Notes: generated by a model not told the origin, from the sequence alone. DNA of 64,000 nucleotides from a bacterium (GCA_021371935.1 JAJFVF010000002.1:372001-436000); one strand, 5' to 3'; shown: positions 44,001 through 53,212, numbered from the stretch's first letter. Program-made: numbers and translations.

Positions 44001-47000
44001 TCCTGTAACTCGCGAATTACTGTATTTAAACCAGACGGCACGCCAATGGCAAGCGCAGACCCATTGGCCGAAACATCCATAACAGACTCCAGCATGGTAA
44101 ATTTTCTTTGCTTACCATCAATTGCGGATATGACGGGCATTGGCTGCCTAACTGTTTTGGGGGGCATACGTGAGGCGGATGGCTATGTCTGCTTGTGGGA
44201 TTGCACAACGTCAGGCTACACAGACAACATAGCCTGGGCAATGCAGGGCCACGATCCACAGCGTACTGGCTGCTATGACGGATTACCTGGGCTTAAGGGT
44301 CTCAAAGTCGGACCCAACTACGGTATAACATTCAGGGGATCGGTAAACGGCCCGTTTGATTCGACAAGTAATACCTATAAACTGTTCAATAGCAGCAGCG
44401 CTGATTTGAACTGGTCCGCCTCATCCGATCAAAACTGGGTTACCGTTTCTCCTGCAAGTGGGACAATACCTGCCGGTGGATTGACTTTAGTAAGTGTTCT
44501 GCCTACTTCGGAGGCTTTGGCGAAACCTGCAGGTAACTATGCTGCCTCGATTACATTCACCAATTTGACGACCAGTGTAGGAAATACCAGTCGGCCTGTG
44601 AGTCTGGTCGTCAGCAATGGCATTCTAGCTGTCACTCCTGCTGCTACCTTCACTTCATCAAGGCAGCCGGGTGGACAGATAACTCCGAGATCATGCACCT
44701 ATACTATTACCAATACCGGATACGCAAATATGAGCTGGTCTGCAGCGAAGAATGCGGATTGGATATCGCTATCAAAAAGCAGCGGTACATTATCACCTCA
44801 GGAAAGCACAACCGTTACAGTGTCAATTCTCAGCTCTGCAGACAGTTTTGCGGCGGGCACCTATACGGATACCATAACATTTACAAATACTACAAACGGT
44901 ATAGGCAACACTACTCGATCTGTGATATTGACTATCACAGCCGGATATCTGTCTGTGACACCGTATACAGAGCTGCTTTACATAGGTGAGTCCGGCGGAC
45001 CGTTTAGCACATCAAATGATACATACATTCTGGAGAATACTGGTTACAGCAGCATATCATGGACTGCCTCAAAGGAACAAAACTGGTTGGCTTTGTCATC
45101 CGAATGTGGCACGCTTTTACCCGGTGAAAGCACAACCATTATTGCTTCGGTCAACTCCGATGCCAATACTCTAGTCAATGGTGTTTATTCCGACACAATC
45201 GTGTTTGCAAATGTCACCAACGGCACGGGCAACACCACTCGCCCCGCTAAATTGGCAATCGGCAAAATAGTCTATGTTGACATTAACTGTATAGGTTCTA
45301 TCCATGACGGCAAGTCCTGGTCTACGGCGTATAGAACAATTGCCGATGGACTAAAAGTGGCTGTAACCGGACAAGAGGTCCTGGTGGCAGGCGGTGATTA
45401 TGGTGAACGTCTTTCGCTCAAGAGCGGTGTTGCAGTTAGAGGCGGCTATAATGCGTCGGACGGCACCAGAGATATCAGTGGAAATGTAACGACTATCAAA
45501 TACGTTTTTGGAGCTGATTCGTCTATACTCGATGGCTTCACAATTTCCGGGATTGCAACTAATGGTGTCTTCTGCGGCGACGCTTCTCCGACAATCATTA
45601 ATAATACTATTATAAACCATCAAACCTCAGGCAATAGTTATGGCGTATACTGCACTGGCAGTATGAGTAATCCAACGATCAACGGAAATCGATTCGCCAC
45701 AAGTGACTATGGGATTTTCTGTAATGCATCAAGCAGCGCAGTCATAACAAACAATATCAGTGACGGCAATAATATTGGGATTGCAACTGAAAATGCTAAA
45801 GCAAGGATTAATAACAACCTTATTATCAATGCCAGCTCTGGAATAACTACGAATGCAAGCAATGGAATCACTACAAGTGGATTAGAGATCAGCAACAATA
45901 TAATCTGTAATTGTAGTACTGGAATACTTGCAAGTGCAAATGGCACTGCGCCGATGCTTTCAAATAATGTCCTTTTTAGCAACGGAACAGATTATGATGG
46001 CATCACGATCCATTCGAGCGACATACACGCCGATCCGATGCTGTTAGATGCTGAAGCCGGCGATTTTCATATACCGTTTGACTCACCTTGTATCGATGCA
46101 GGAACCTCCATAAATGCGCCTGAAGACGATGCAGACGGAAATCTGCGGCCTGTTGACGGCAATGGAGATGGCGTTCCGGCAGTCGATATAGGACCATATG
46201 AAGTGCCTTGGATGATCAGAGGGTTGGTTGTAACACCATCGACTGGCCTCAATATAATAGCGAATTCTGGCGGTCCTTTCAATCCTTCTAGCATTACATA
46301 TACTATAAAAAACATCAGCAGTTCAGATATTGACTGGACTGTTTCTAATAGCCAGAATTGGCTGAGTTTGTCTGCACTCGGAGGATGCCTTGCTTCCGGA
46401 CAGATCACAACAGTTACCGCATCGCTTAATACAAATGTATCGAATCTTGCAAATGACGCATATGAAGACACCCTCATTTTTACCGATCTGACTACAGGTG
46501 AGGGGACTACTACACGATCCGTGAAACTACTTCTCGGTGCAGTATATGTAGATGTAAATTCCGTCAGCAGCGTCCATGACGGCAAGAATTGGGATACGGC
46601 ATTCCTTACGGTACAGGAAGGCGTGGATAAAGCCGTGCCGGGTCAAGAAGTGTGGGTTGCGCAAGGTACATACACCGAGAAAAATATAATCATTTCAAAG
46701 AACATCACGCTTAAAGGGGGATTTTTAGGTTCCGGTATCACGCGTGATATAGATGAATACAAGACAATTATTCAGAGTCCATCGACCCGCGCATTTTGGG
46801 TTAAAAACTTATGTACCATCGATGGTTTTACAGTGTCTGGGGGCGATCAAGGTATTTTTCTCAGCCATGTTCCAGCCGTTATTACAAACAACACATTTAT
46901 TGAAAACGAGGACAAGAGTATAAGCTGTTCCTGCAGTAAAGGTGCAATAATAGCTAATAATAAGTTTGTTAATGAAAAAATCGATGCCATATCAACATAT

Positions 47001-48290
47001 AAGAGTTCACTTACAATTACCGATAACACATTCAGTAATTGCTGGAGAGCGATATGGGTAGGGTTTGAAGGTGCGGTGTCTGTACAAAGCAACAAAATCT
47101 TTGGGGGCAGATCTGGAATCAGTTTTTTTGAGTCACCGATGATGTCGATATACAACAACCTAATTGATGGCTGTACCTATCAAGGTATACAAACGAGCAA
47201 CGCAGGTTCCGTGATGAATAACACGATTGTAAATTGCGTTTGGGGTATTAAGTGTAATGGCACAATATTACCATACGTTGCTAACAATATTTTTGCATAC
47301 TGTGATACGGCCATTTGCACTTCGATCACAGGATATACAATAAATCTTGTAAGTAATGATGTGTATAGATGCGAAACGTCCTATGACCCAACGAATATAC
47401 GACATGCTACAGATTTGGCATGTGATCCTTTATTCTTTGATATGTCAGCAGGTGATTACCATCTTCTACCTGGCTCAGGTTGTATTGATGCAGGCGATAC
47501 GAGCAGAGCACCATCTGATGATATCGACGGCTTGGCACGACCAAGAGACGGAGATGGCGATGGAACTGCCGTAGCAGATATAGGCTGCTATGAAGCTCCA
47601 CACAATTATATGGATCTACCCAGTACTAAGAGCGTTCCCGACGGCTCACCTGTGGGCATCGCATGCTACACAACAACTGCTGCTTTCTCCGACAGATTTT
47701 ATGTCGAAAGTGCCGATAGAGTCAGCGGAATCGGTGTTTTGGGAACAGTGTCCGGCACAGGAAAGACCGTTACAGTCGAAGGCACAATGAATACGGTGGA
47801 CGGGGAACGCGTTATTACGAGTTCTTTGGTTAATGAATGTGCCAATACATCTATACCGCTGCCTTTCTATATGAATCTTAACGCGCTCGGCGGCGGACTG
47901 CTTGGATTGCAGTGTGCTGTTCAGGATTATCGCGTAATCAAGCATTTTGACGATAATGATCAACCGTATTGGTCAAGGGATTTGTTCACAAACGGCGGAG
48001 CGAATAACATAGGGCTGTTGGTCAAAACTACAGGGCGAGTTACAAGAATCGCAAATGACGTGTTTTACATAGATGATGCAGTTAGTTTCGATGACGGTGA
48101 TATAAATCTAAAAGGCATCGCAGTTGCTTGGCCGTTTGGCGAGGAGACGATGCCGCCAGACGGCGCACTAATTGATATTCTGGGAATCAGCAGTTGTACC
48201 ACAAAAAACGGAATTGTGGTGCGCATGCTCAGACCAGTCTCTGAAGACTCCTATACATTAATCCAGAATGTAATTATTCCAAGTGATTAG
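41091..48290 (+). CDS. Giant secreted subtilase with FG-GAP, BACON-like and beta-helix domains
   Basis: 2399 residues from the ATG at 41091 (AGAGGG just upstream, signal peptide immediately after); an upstream ATG at 41004 would hide the signal. Order: signal peptide (1-25), fervidolysin-type propeptide (about 50-170), S8 peptidase (170-520) with Asp227 (VVDTGVD), His282 (GHGTHC) and Ser453 (SGTSMACPHV); beta region (540-630); FG-GAP/VCBS-like repeats (635-1067); three BACON-like units (1076-1390); parallel beta-helix (1394-1705); fourth BACON-like unit (1710-1813); second beta-helix (1817-2170); OB-fold-like end (2177-2399). No LPXTG, PEP-CTERM or type IX signal is obvious. Probably a secreted or surface protease with carbohydrate- or surface-binding parts. 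Confidence 0.9.
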   Translation: MVKKILSVISVFVTLSCCSTAIAIALDDAGQATNAELQMPTSKPKTQGSSSEFVAGEIIVKFKSTAAAGIVSTAQSIEASQLVPSLQSLSRLNTRYKLKEMEALFKSVSRSEQRKISEGRKGIFKQDSTEQSRGFEKIFKLKFDKDADVQRIAQAYALNENVEFAQPNYIYKADMVPNDYYYNTDLQNLPVHSWFQSYPDLWGIKQIDCEQAWDYAQGEGVVVAVVDTGVDRSHPDLADNMWTNSNEIPNNGIDDDDNGYVDDVFGWNFCNNTNDPSDDYGHGTHCAGTIAAIGNNSIGVIGVAPQAKIMALKFLSSSGSGTSDNGALAICYAADNGAKVISNSWGSDGTTSNPVIENAIDYARSLGCVVVVSAGNSNHDVANASPAGYAPAVTVAALDYQDCRAYFSNFGSGVDVSAPGVDILSLRASETDIYKNGGSQVVDSIYYRASGTSMACPHVSGAVAVIMSSHPDWTSDKVEEFLTHTCDCIDETNHDYVGLLGYGRVNLSNAILTDSSQPNLNISRIDTNELSGNLDGKIDPGESIVMNLTLKNIWQDASGISALISSTDPYVTITSAEAIYGSIEEGQTASEDYSFTVSADAPYGHSLDFSLEITADDDYSVTRHIGIMIPWPVRSGWPKNIVPSSITPVDVDGDGIKEVIITGEDMLGIYTAAGTSYSSVWPMSVPSIRHDPSIGDIDGDGQAEIVYPTLGASGSRSKIYAYKLDGTFVQGFPVQMQKTSDISQVVLADIDMTSPGLELVLTTEYYGSSTTASSAALYVLYGNGQVKSGFPYQFGNADTVFYDANGSIAVGDIDNDGKPEIVVGAYEPECAKFYAFDTDGQIKDGWSCTFSDNMKPMNIVMGDLDNDGKKEIVICTAINTVVLTNDGQLYNSNWNNIQIPGSSLALGDLDGDGDLEIVIGAGLKLIYAFHHDGTPVNGWPVDSKGYSNFAGAVVGAIGDIDNDREMEVITSCNSRITVFKPDGTPMASADPLAETSITDSSMVNFLCLPSIADMTGIGCLTVLGGIREADGYVCLWDCTTSGYTDNIAWAMQGHDPQRTGCYDGLPGLKGLKVGPNYGITFRGSVNGPFDSTSNTYKLFNSSSADLNWSASSDQNWVTVSPASGTIPAGGLTLVSVLPTSEALAKPAGNYAASITFTNLTTSVGNTSRPVSLVVSNGILAVTPAATFTSSRQPGGQITPRSCTYTITNTGYANMSWSAAKNADWISLSKSSGTLSPQESTTVTVSILSSADSFAAGTYTDTITFTNTTNGIGNTTRSVILTITAGYLSVTPYTELLYIGESGGPFSTSNDTYILENTGYSSISWTASKEQNWLALSSECGTLLPGESTTIIASVNSDANTLVNGVYSDTIVFANVTNGTGNTTRPAKLAIGKIVYVDINCIGSIHDGKSWSTAYRTIADGLKVAVTGQEVLVAGGDYGERLSLKSGVAVRGGYNASDGTRDISGNVTTIKYVFGADSSILDGFTISGIATNGVFCGDASPTIINNTIINHQTSGNSYGVYCTGSMSNPTINGNRFATSDYGIFCNASSSAVITNNISDGNNIGIATENAKARINNNLIINASSGITTNASNGITTSGLEISNNIICNCSTGILASANGTAPMLSNNVLFSNGTDYDGITIHSSDIHADPMLLDAEAGDFHIPFDSPCIDAGTSINAPEDDADGNLRPVDGNGDGVPAVDIGPYEVPWMIRGLVVTPSTGLNIIANSGGPFNPSSITYTIKNISSSDIDWTVSNSQNWLSLSALGGCLASGQITTVTASLNTNVSNLANDAYEDTLIFTDLTTGEGTTTRSVKLLLGAVYVDVNSVSSVHDGKNWDTAFLTVQEGVDKAVPGQEVWVAQGTYTEKNIIISKNITLKGGFLGSGITRDIDEYKTIIQSPSTRAFWVKNLCTIDGFTVSGGDQGIFLSHVPAVITNNTFIENEDKSISCSCSKGAIIANNKFVNEKIDAISTYKSSLTITDNTFSNCWRAIWVGFEGAVSVQSNKIFGGRSGISFFESPMMSIYNNLIDGCTYQGIQTSNAGSVMNNTIVNCVWGIKCNGTILPYVANNIFAYCDTAICTSITGYTINLVSNDVYRCETSYDPTNIRHATDLACDPLFFDMSAGDYHLLPGSGCIDAGDTSRAPSDDIDGLARPRDGDGDGTAVADIGCYEAPHNYMDLPSTKSVPDGSPVGIACYTTTAAFSDRFYVESADRVSGIGVLGTVSGTGKTVTVEGTMNTVDGERVITSSLVNECANTSIPLPFYMNLNALGGGLLGLQCAVQDYRVIKHFDDNDQPYWSRDLFTNGGANNIGLLVKTTGRVTRIANDVFYIDDAVSFDDGDINLKGIAVAWPFGEETMPPDGALIDILGISSCTTKNGIVVRMLRPVSEDSYTLIQNVIIPSD

Positions 48291-48596
48291 AAGATATTTC
48301 AGTTGTGAAAATTTTAAATACCAAGGCTATAGTGTCGTATTGATGATTGGTTTTTCAGGCCGGTAAGATGGATAATGCAATAGTCCACACTTGCCAGCCG
48401 CCTTGAGTTGCAGATGGCTCAAAAGGCACTGAAAACGAATAATGCTTGCGTTCAGTGTTGTCGAGCAACGTGGTGTATTTACAGCAAGTGCGTTCACTAT
48501 ATGTGAACAACATTTAGCTTAAATATCATGGCCTGTTAATCACATTTTGCTTGAGTTGTCGTCTTATAATTATGGGAGAACAATTTGTAGTGGAGT

Positions 48597-48620
48597 CTCG
48601 GGGAAACCCGAGGCTTTTTT
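48597..48620 (+). terminator. Terminator before the terminase genes (possible attenuator)
   Basis: CTCGGG-GAAA-CCCGAG hairpin with a GNRA loop, then GC and six T (48615-48620), only 30 bases before the terminase start. A TATAAT box at 48565-48570 (no good -35) would give a transcript ending here after about 45 bases. Apart from this, 48291-48596 shows no gene. Confidence 0.8.
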
Positions 48621-48649
48621 GTATTCCCAGACACCTCAGGGAGGCTATT

Positions 48650-49012
48650 ATGAAAGCAAGAATGCGTTCTGCCATTGAACTGTTGATGTGCCATCCAGAC
48701 AATATGGTAGCCGAGATGCTTGGGGTCAAATTGCCTACCCTCAGAGGCTGGATGCGCGAAGACAGCTTTATGGAGGCACTGCGGGAACGCGAGAAGGAGC
48801 AGGCTTCGGAGTCTAGAAGACTTGCCAGGCAAGCCGCTCTGAACGCTGCATCGGCGCTTTGCCGGATGACATCTGAGTCGACAAAGGCAGATGGCAAGGT
48901 TCTGCTCGAAATTCTAAAGGCTAGTGGTGCATTCGAGACTCCCGAGGTCGACCCAGGAGAAGCACTCGCAGAGATAATAAGACGAGCCTCTGAGGATAAA
49001 GATGAAGACTGA
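48650..49012 (+). CDS. Terminase small subunit-like protein
   Basis: 120 residues from the ATG at 48650 (GGGAGG five bases upstream); longer starts would run through the terminator at 48597. The N-terminal part looks like a helix-turn-helix ('MVAEMLGVKLPTLRGWMRED') used to recognise phage DNA; the C-terminal half is helical and charged. It ends 11 bases inside the large terminase gene. Small terminase subunits choose the DNA to be packaged. The assignment rests mostly on position. Confidence 0.7.
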   Translation: MKARMRSAIELLMCHPDNMVAEMLGVKLPTLRGWMREDSFMEALREREKEQASESRRLARQAALNAASALCRMTSESTKADGKVLLEILKASGAFETPEVDPGEALAEIIRRASEDKDED

Positions 49013-50315
49013 TGCATCGATCAGACTCCGGCTGGCAAAACTGCTTTGGGGTTGGAAGCCACACAAGACTCAAAGGCAGTGGATGCTCAACGAGGCAAAA
49101 GTAAAAGTGGCGTCATGCGGCAGGCGCTGGGGAAAGACCGAGTCTGCAGCCATAGACGCTGCGACTATGGCAATTTTCGAGCCGGGCAGCGTTCAAATGA
49201 TAGTCTCCGCTACATATGATCAGGCACGCTTGATATTTGACAGCGTGGAACGGCTTGTAACCGGCTCAAAATATCTCAGGCATGCAGCAAAAGCAGTGCG
49301 GACGCCTTATCCAAGGCTCACCATAGGCAGGAGTATAATCACAGCGCGCACAGCCGACGAGGACGGCCGCAACCTGCGCGGTAACAGTGCCGATCGGATT
49401 ATTGTCGATGAGGCCGCGTATGTGCGTGACTGCGTGATCCAGGAAGTTATTTCGCCCATGCTTGCCGACCGTGACGGACGTCTGGTGATGATCTCGACGC
49501 CATTTGGCAAGAACCACTTTTATAGAGCGTTTATGAGAGGGATAGCGGAGTCCAACAGCAAAAGGCATGCGTCATTCAGCTTTCCGTCTTGGACAAACCC
49601 ACATATCAGTCGTGAATATATAGAAGAGCAAAGACATGAGATAAGTCCGAGGCAGTTTGCTGTCGAGTATGAGGCTGCGTTTATTGATGACCAATGCAGT
49701 GTGTTTTCATGGAAAGACATCGAGTTTGCCACGGCGCATTCTGATACTGCTGCTGCAGACAGCGATTATGTAGTGGCCGGGATTGACTGGGCGAGGTATT
49801 CAGACTATACGGCAGTCGTCGCCATGAGCATAAGCGATTCGGGCTGTAGGGTAATTGGAATCGACCGTTTCAATGCTATGAGCTGGAACAGTCAGATTGA
49901 GAGAGTAGTGGATTTCCTATGTCGGTATAGAGTTAGCTCTGCGCTTACGGACCAGAGCTCAATAGGCGATCCGCTCCTCGAACAGCTAAAATCAAAGCTA
50001 TGGGAGTGCGGTGCTGATATATCCGTTGAGGGTTATACTTTTACCAACCAGTCCAAGCGGGATTTGATAGAAAACTTGTCACTTCAATTTGCTCATAATG
50101 CAATTTCTATCCCGCACGACGAAGCTCTTATGCGGGAGTTGCAATACTATGAATACGAGCTTACGGACTCGGGCAATGTCCGCATGAACGCCCGCTCCGG
50201 CTACCACGATGATCTGGTGATAGCTCTGGCCTTAGCATGCCACCAGGCGAAGTCATCCGGCTTTTCTGGAAGGTATTTGAGCAGGAATGGAAGTGTGGCT
50301 GCGGAAGAATGGTAG
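49002..50315 (+). CDS. Phage terminase large subunit
   Basis: 437 residues, complete. ATPase part: Walker A-like 'SCGRRWGKTES' (38-48) and Walker B 'RIIVDEAAY' with Asp136-Glu137, plus a coupling motif 'MISTPFGK'. Nuclease part (RNase H fold): Asp262 in 'GIDWARYSDYT', Asp317 in 'TDQSS' and Asp403/404 in 'YHDDLVIALA'. All catalytic residues are intact, so it is probably functional. It pumps DNA into preformed heads and cuts it. Confidence 0.95.
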   Translation: MKTDASIRLRLAKLLWGWKPHKTQRQWMLNEAKVKVASCGRRWGKTESAAIDAATMAIFEPGSVQMIVSATYDQARLIFDSVERLVTGSKYLRHAAKAVRTPYPRLTIGRSIITARTADEDGRNLRGNSADRIIVDEAAYVRDCVIQEVISPMLADRDGRLVMISTPFGKNHFYRAFMRGIAESNSKRHASFSFPSWTNPHISREYIEEQRHEISPRQFAVEYEAAFIDDQCSVFSWKDIEFATAHSDTAAADSDYVVAGIDWARYSDYTAVVAMSISDSGCRVIGIDRFNAMSWNSQIERVVDFLCRYRVSSALTDQSSIGDPLLEQLKSKLWECGADISVEGYTFTNQSKRDLIENLSLQFAHNAISIPHDEALMRELQYYEYELTDSGNVRMNARSGYHDDLVIALALACHQAKSSGFSGRYLSRNGSVAAEEW

Positions 50316-50356
50316 TTCTCGATTCCCTGAGGCAGTAGTCTGCTCTGCTATTCTTT

Positions 50357-50399
50357 CCTCCCAGAGTTGGTATAAGTAATACAACATTACTCTGGGAGG
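50357..50399 (+). promoter_or_regulatory. RBS-sequestering hairpin of the aquaporin gene
   Basis: A perfect 11-bp stem pairs 50357-50367 with 50389-50399 around a 21-base loop. The 3' arm contains GGGAGG, the ribosome binding site 8 bases before the ATG at 50408; the 5' arm is its exact complement. If transcribed from upstream, translation would be blocked unless the stem opens (protein, ligand, temperature). Confidence 0.7.
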
Positions 50400-50407
50400 G
50401 TCTTATC

Positions 50408-51181
50408 ATGCCGGGCAACAACACTTCAAGCACAGACAATATGATGCGCGCAAGCATTGCAGAGTTTATCGGGACTTTTATTCTCGTCTTTGCAGGCACA
50501 TCCGTAGCCACTTCGGCTATACTCAGCCGGCCAATCGCCGGAATGCCGCTCAACTCGCTTTCGGTAGGGCTCACATTCGGGCTGGTGCTGGTGGCTCTGA
50601 TAGGCGCACTAGGCCATATATCAGGCGCGCACTTCAATCCTGCAGTCACAATTGGACTCTATAGTATTGGGCGGTTTCCGGGAAAGTATGTGGTCACCTA
50701 TATTATCGCTCAGATTGCGGGAGCAATTGCTGCTTCGGCGGCAGTGTGGGCAACCTTTGGAGATGCAGCCAGAAATACAGCCTTTCTCGCTGCCACATAT
50801 CCTACCGCCATGGCAAGCGAACTGCAGGCATTCCTGATGGAGGTTATCATAGCCTTTATCCTGCTCTTCACTATCGTCTCGATCTCGACAGACGAGCGGG
50901 CTAATATGACCACTGCAAGCCTGGCGATAGGATTTGCGCTCGGTGTCGGTGTCCTGATCGGTGGACCGGTGAGTGGAGGGTCTGTGAACCCTGCGCGCAC
51001 ACTCGGTCCGATGATTATGTCTGGCAACTTCACCAGCGTATGGGTGTATCTGGTCGGTCCGGTCGTCGGGGCTGTTGCTGCGGCTATGATCTATCACTAC
51101 TTCATATTTGCAGCAAAGGCTCCTGCACCTGAGGAAGAAACCAGTGTCCTTGGCAGGGCAGGTGAGGCAGGAGCAACATAA
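50408..51181 (+). CDS. Aquaporin/MIP family channel
   Basis: 257 residues, six membrane segments and two half-helices with NPA motifs at 77-79 ('AHFNPAVTIG') and 194-196 ('GSVNPARTLGP'). Arg197 of the selectivity filter is present. Residues before the second NPA are Gly/Ser-rich ('GPVSGGS') rather than His-containing as in AqpZ, so small solutes other than water may pass. It lies between the terminase and portal genes of a phage-like module, on the same strand, and is an evident cargo gene. An acidic C-terminal tail follows the last segment. Confidence 0.93.
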   Translation: MPGNNTSSTDNMMRASIAEFIGTFILVFAGTSVATSAILSRPIAGMPLNSLSVGLTFGLVLVALIGALGHISGAHFNPAVTIGLYSIGRFPGKYVVTYIIAQIAGAIAASAAVWATFGDAARNTAFLAATYPTAMASELQAFLMEVIIAFILLFTIVSISTDERANMTTASLAIGFALGVGVLIGGPVSGGSVNPARTLGPMIMSGNFTSVWVYLVGPVVGAVAAAMIYHYFIFAAKAPAPEEETSVLGRAGEAGAT

Positions 51182-51315
51182 CGCGAATTACTATATAGTG
51201 ATTTCCAACCAGCGCTCTTGCGGTCTATCCGCAGGGGCACTTTCATTTGGTTGTGCTGTATCAGCCTTTATGTGGAATGAACAATTGTGAAAATCGTGCG
51301 TCCCGGGAGGCTCAT

Positions 51316-51903
51316 ATGGCACATCGACTGGTGCGGTCGTTTATCTTTGTAATTCTTTTTGTTGCATCATACTGCGCGTGCAACGCAGCAGAGTTTTGCG
51401 CTGATCTGAAAATCAAAGTGGGAGACAAGCTCTCTAGTGGTAGAGTGTTTGTTAAAGGCGATTACATACGTATGGACATAAAGGAGGGCGGCAAAACGTT
51501 TATGACGATGCTTGCCCAAAACGGCTGCCCGACAATCTGGTATTACGATTCGGATCTAAAGCTCTATTGGAGTTTACAGCGTGAAGTGCCATATAATTTG
51601 TTGAATTGCCAATCCGAATGTGCTTCATGGCAAGGTGCAGACTGCGGCATAGCTAAAATCGATGGGGTAAAGTGCAGAAAAATAGTCTATCCGACTATGG
51701 GAGGCAAGGAGACCCGATGGTACTCTGAAAAGTTGAAAGTGCCGGTGAAGATTGCATCAGAAAGACTCGGCAAGAGGTTTGTAATTCAATATTGCAACAT
51801 TAAACAGAACAAGCAGCGCGAAGATATCTTTATGATTCCCGGTGGTTATCAAAACAGAGAGCCGGACTACTGGACAAAATTCAAATCAGTGTTCGGCAAC
51901 TAA
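51316..51903 (+). CDS. Secreted protein, DUF4412/LolA-like
   Basis: 195 residues from the ATG at 51316, with GGGAGG five bases upstream; earlier starts do not have one. Signal peptide to about residue 26 ('CACNAAE'). The mature part is beta-rich and resembles DUF4412 or LolA-like lipid-binding proteins ('KLSSGRVFVKGDYIRMDIK', then 'MIPGGYQ'). Several cysteines (about 7) are present. Second cargo gene in the head module, ended by the terminator at 51930. Function unknown. Confidence 0.7.
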   Translation: MAHRLVRSFIFVILFVASYCACNAAEFCADLKIKVGDKLSSGRVFVKGDYIRMDIKEGGKTFMTMLAQNGCPTIWYYDSDLKLYWSLQREVPYNLLNCQSECASWQGADCGIAKIDGVKCRKIVYPTMGGKETRWYSEKLKVPVKIASERLGKRFVIQYCNIKQNKQREDIFMIPGGYQNREPDYWTKFKSVFGN

Positions 51904-51929
51904 TCTATAATCAACGAATCTTTCAACAT

Positions 51930-51963
51930 GCGCCTCTGCAGGCAGATGCAGGGGCGCTTTTTT
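51930..51963 (+). terminator. Intrinsic terminator after the cargo genes
   Basis: 11-base arms (51930-51940 with 51947-51957, one mismatch), six-base loop, then six T. It separates the cargo genes from the portal gene. Confidence 0.88.
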
Positions 51964-52003
51964 ATGCCCGATTTATTTCACATTTCCCAACAGGAGGCTG
52001 TAT

Positions 52004-53212
52004 ATGTCTACATCGGTTCTATCCAAATTCAGGGATAAGCTCCGCTCCAGGAAGCCGCCACCCCTGAGCGAACTCGCATCCGCCAGAGGATCAGTTACAT
52101 CCGCCATCGGCTCGATTATGCCGTATAACCCCGATGACCTGATAGGTAAACGTGGCTACGGTATTTACGATCAGATGCAGCGTGACACACAGGTGCATGC
52201 TTGCCTTATGATTAAGAAATTCGCCGTGCTTTCGCATGGCTGGGAGGTGCACCCGGCGTCAAGTGATCTAAAGGACATTCGTGTCGCGGACTTCGTACGA
52301 TGGGCATTTGAGGATATGCGCGGATCGATTCTGGATGTGCTCTACAACGTTCTCGATGCTTTGGCGAAGGGCTTCAGTGTTATGGAGATCAACTATCGCG
52401 TGATTGAGGGCTCACCATATGATGGATTGATCGGGCTCGCCTCGATCAAGAGCAAGGACCCCTCTACATTTACGTTCGATACGGATGAGTTCATGAATGT
52501 GCGTTCGCTGCAAAGGACGTGCGGAGGCAAGGAAGACCTTCCACCTGAGAAATTTGCAATCTACTCATATCTGCCCAGATATGAGTCACCCTACGGCACA
52601 TCAGACCTGCGCGCAGCCTACAAGCACTTCTGGAGCAAGGACGTGCTGATGCGGTTCTTGAATGTCTACCTCGAAAAATATGGCTCACCGACAGCCAAGG
52701 GCAGCTACAAACGAGGCACGCCCAAGACTGCTCAGGATGACCTTTTGAAGATACTCGACAAGATTCAGCAGCAGACGGCGATCGTGATACCAGAGGATGT
52801 GCAGATTGAGCTTATCGAGGCCCAGCGCGGCGGCGAAGCCGGGTATTTGGATGCAATCGAGTTTCACGACAGGCAGATTGCTAAGGCCATCCTCGCCCAG
52901 ACAATGGTTACTGACGAAGGTGCGGGCACAGGTTCATATGCCATGGCAAATGTCCATTTGAACGTGCTTAAGATGTGCTTGCAAAAGCTCAAGCGAGACC
53001 TGGAAGAGAGCGTCATGCGTGAGCAGATTATCAGGCGGCTGGTCGACTATAACTTCAAAGTCAGTGCGTATCCGACATTCAGCCTGGGACCTCTGGAGGA
53101 CAAAGACCTGGAATCGCTGTCGAATGCAGTCACAAAGCTCATCTCAGGCGAAGTGATCCGACCCGACGAGGGTTGGATACGCGAGTATTTGGGTCTGCCT
53201 ATTGCGTCGTAA
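52004..53212 (+). CDS. Phage portal protein, DUF935 (Mu gp29-like)
   Basis: 402 residues. The sequence matches the DUF935 portal family ('DTQVHACLMIKKFAVLSHGW', 'KYGSPTAKGSY', 'DAIEFHDRQIAKAILAQTM'). Portals form the 12-mer at the head vertex through which DNA enters. GGAGG precedes the ATG. Its length is somewhat shorter than Mu gp29 (about 500). It ends 32 bases before the protease/scaffold start. Confidence 0.88.
   Translation: MSTSVLSKFRDKLRSRKPPPLSELASARGSVTSAIGSIMPYNPDDLIGKRGYGIYDQMQRDTQVHACLMIKKFAVLSHGWEVHPASSDLKDIRVADFVRWAFEDMRGSILDVLYNVLDALAKGFSVMEINYRVIEGSPYDGLIGLASIKSKDPSTFTFDTDEFMNVRSLQRTCGGKEDLPPEKFAIYSYLPRYESPYGTSDLRAAYKHFWSKDVLMRFLNVYLEKYGSPTAKGSYKRGTPKTAQDDLLKILDKIQQQTAIVIPEDVQIELIEAQRGGEAGYLDAIEFHDRQIAKAILAQTMVTDEGAGTGSYAMANVHLNVLKMCLQKLKRDLEESVMREQIIRRLVDYNFKVSAYPTFSLGPLEDKDLESLSNAVTKLISGEVIRPDEGWIREYLGLPIAS

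Noticed and set aside
48291-48596. Possible attachment site before the head module
   Set aside because: I found no direct repeat shared with the 59050-59083 region, no tRNA gene and no integrase.
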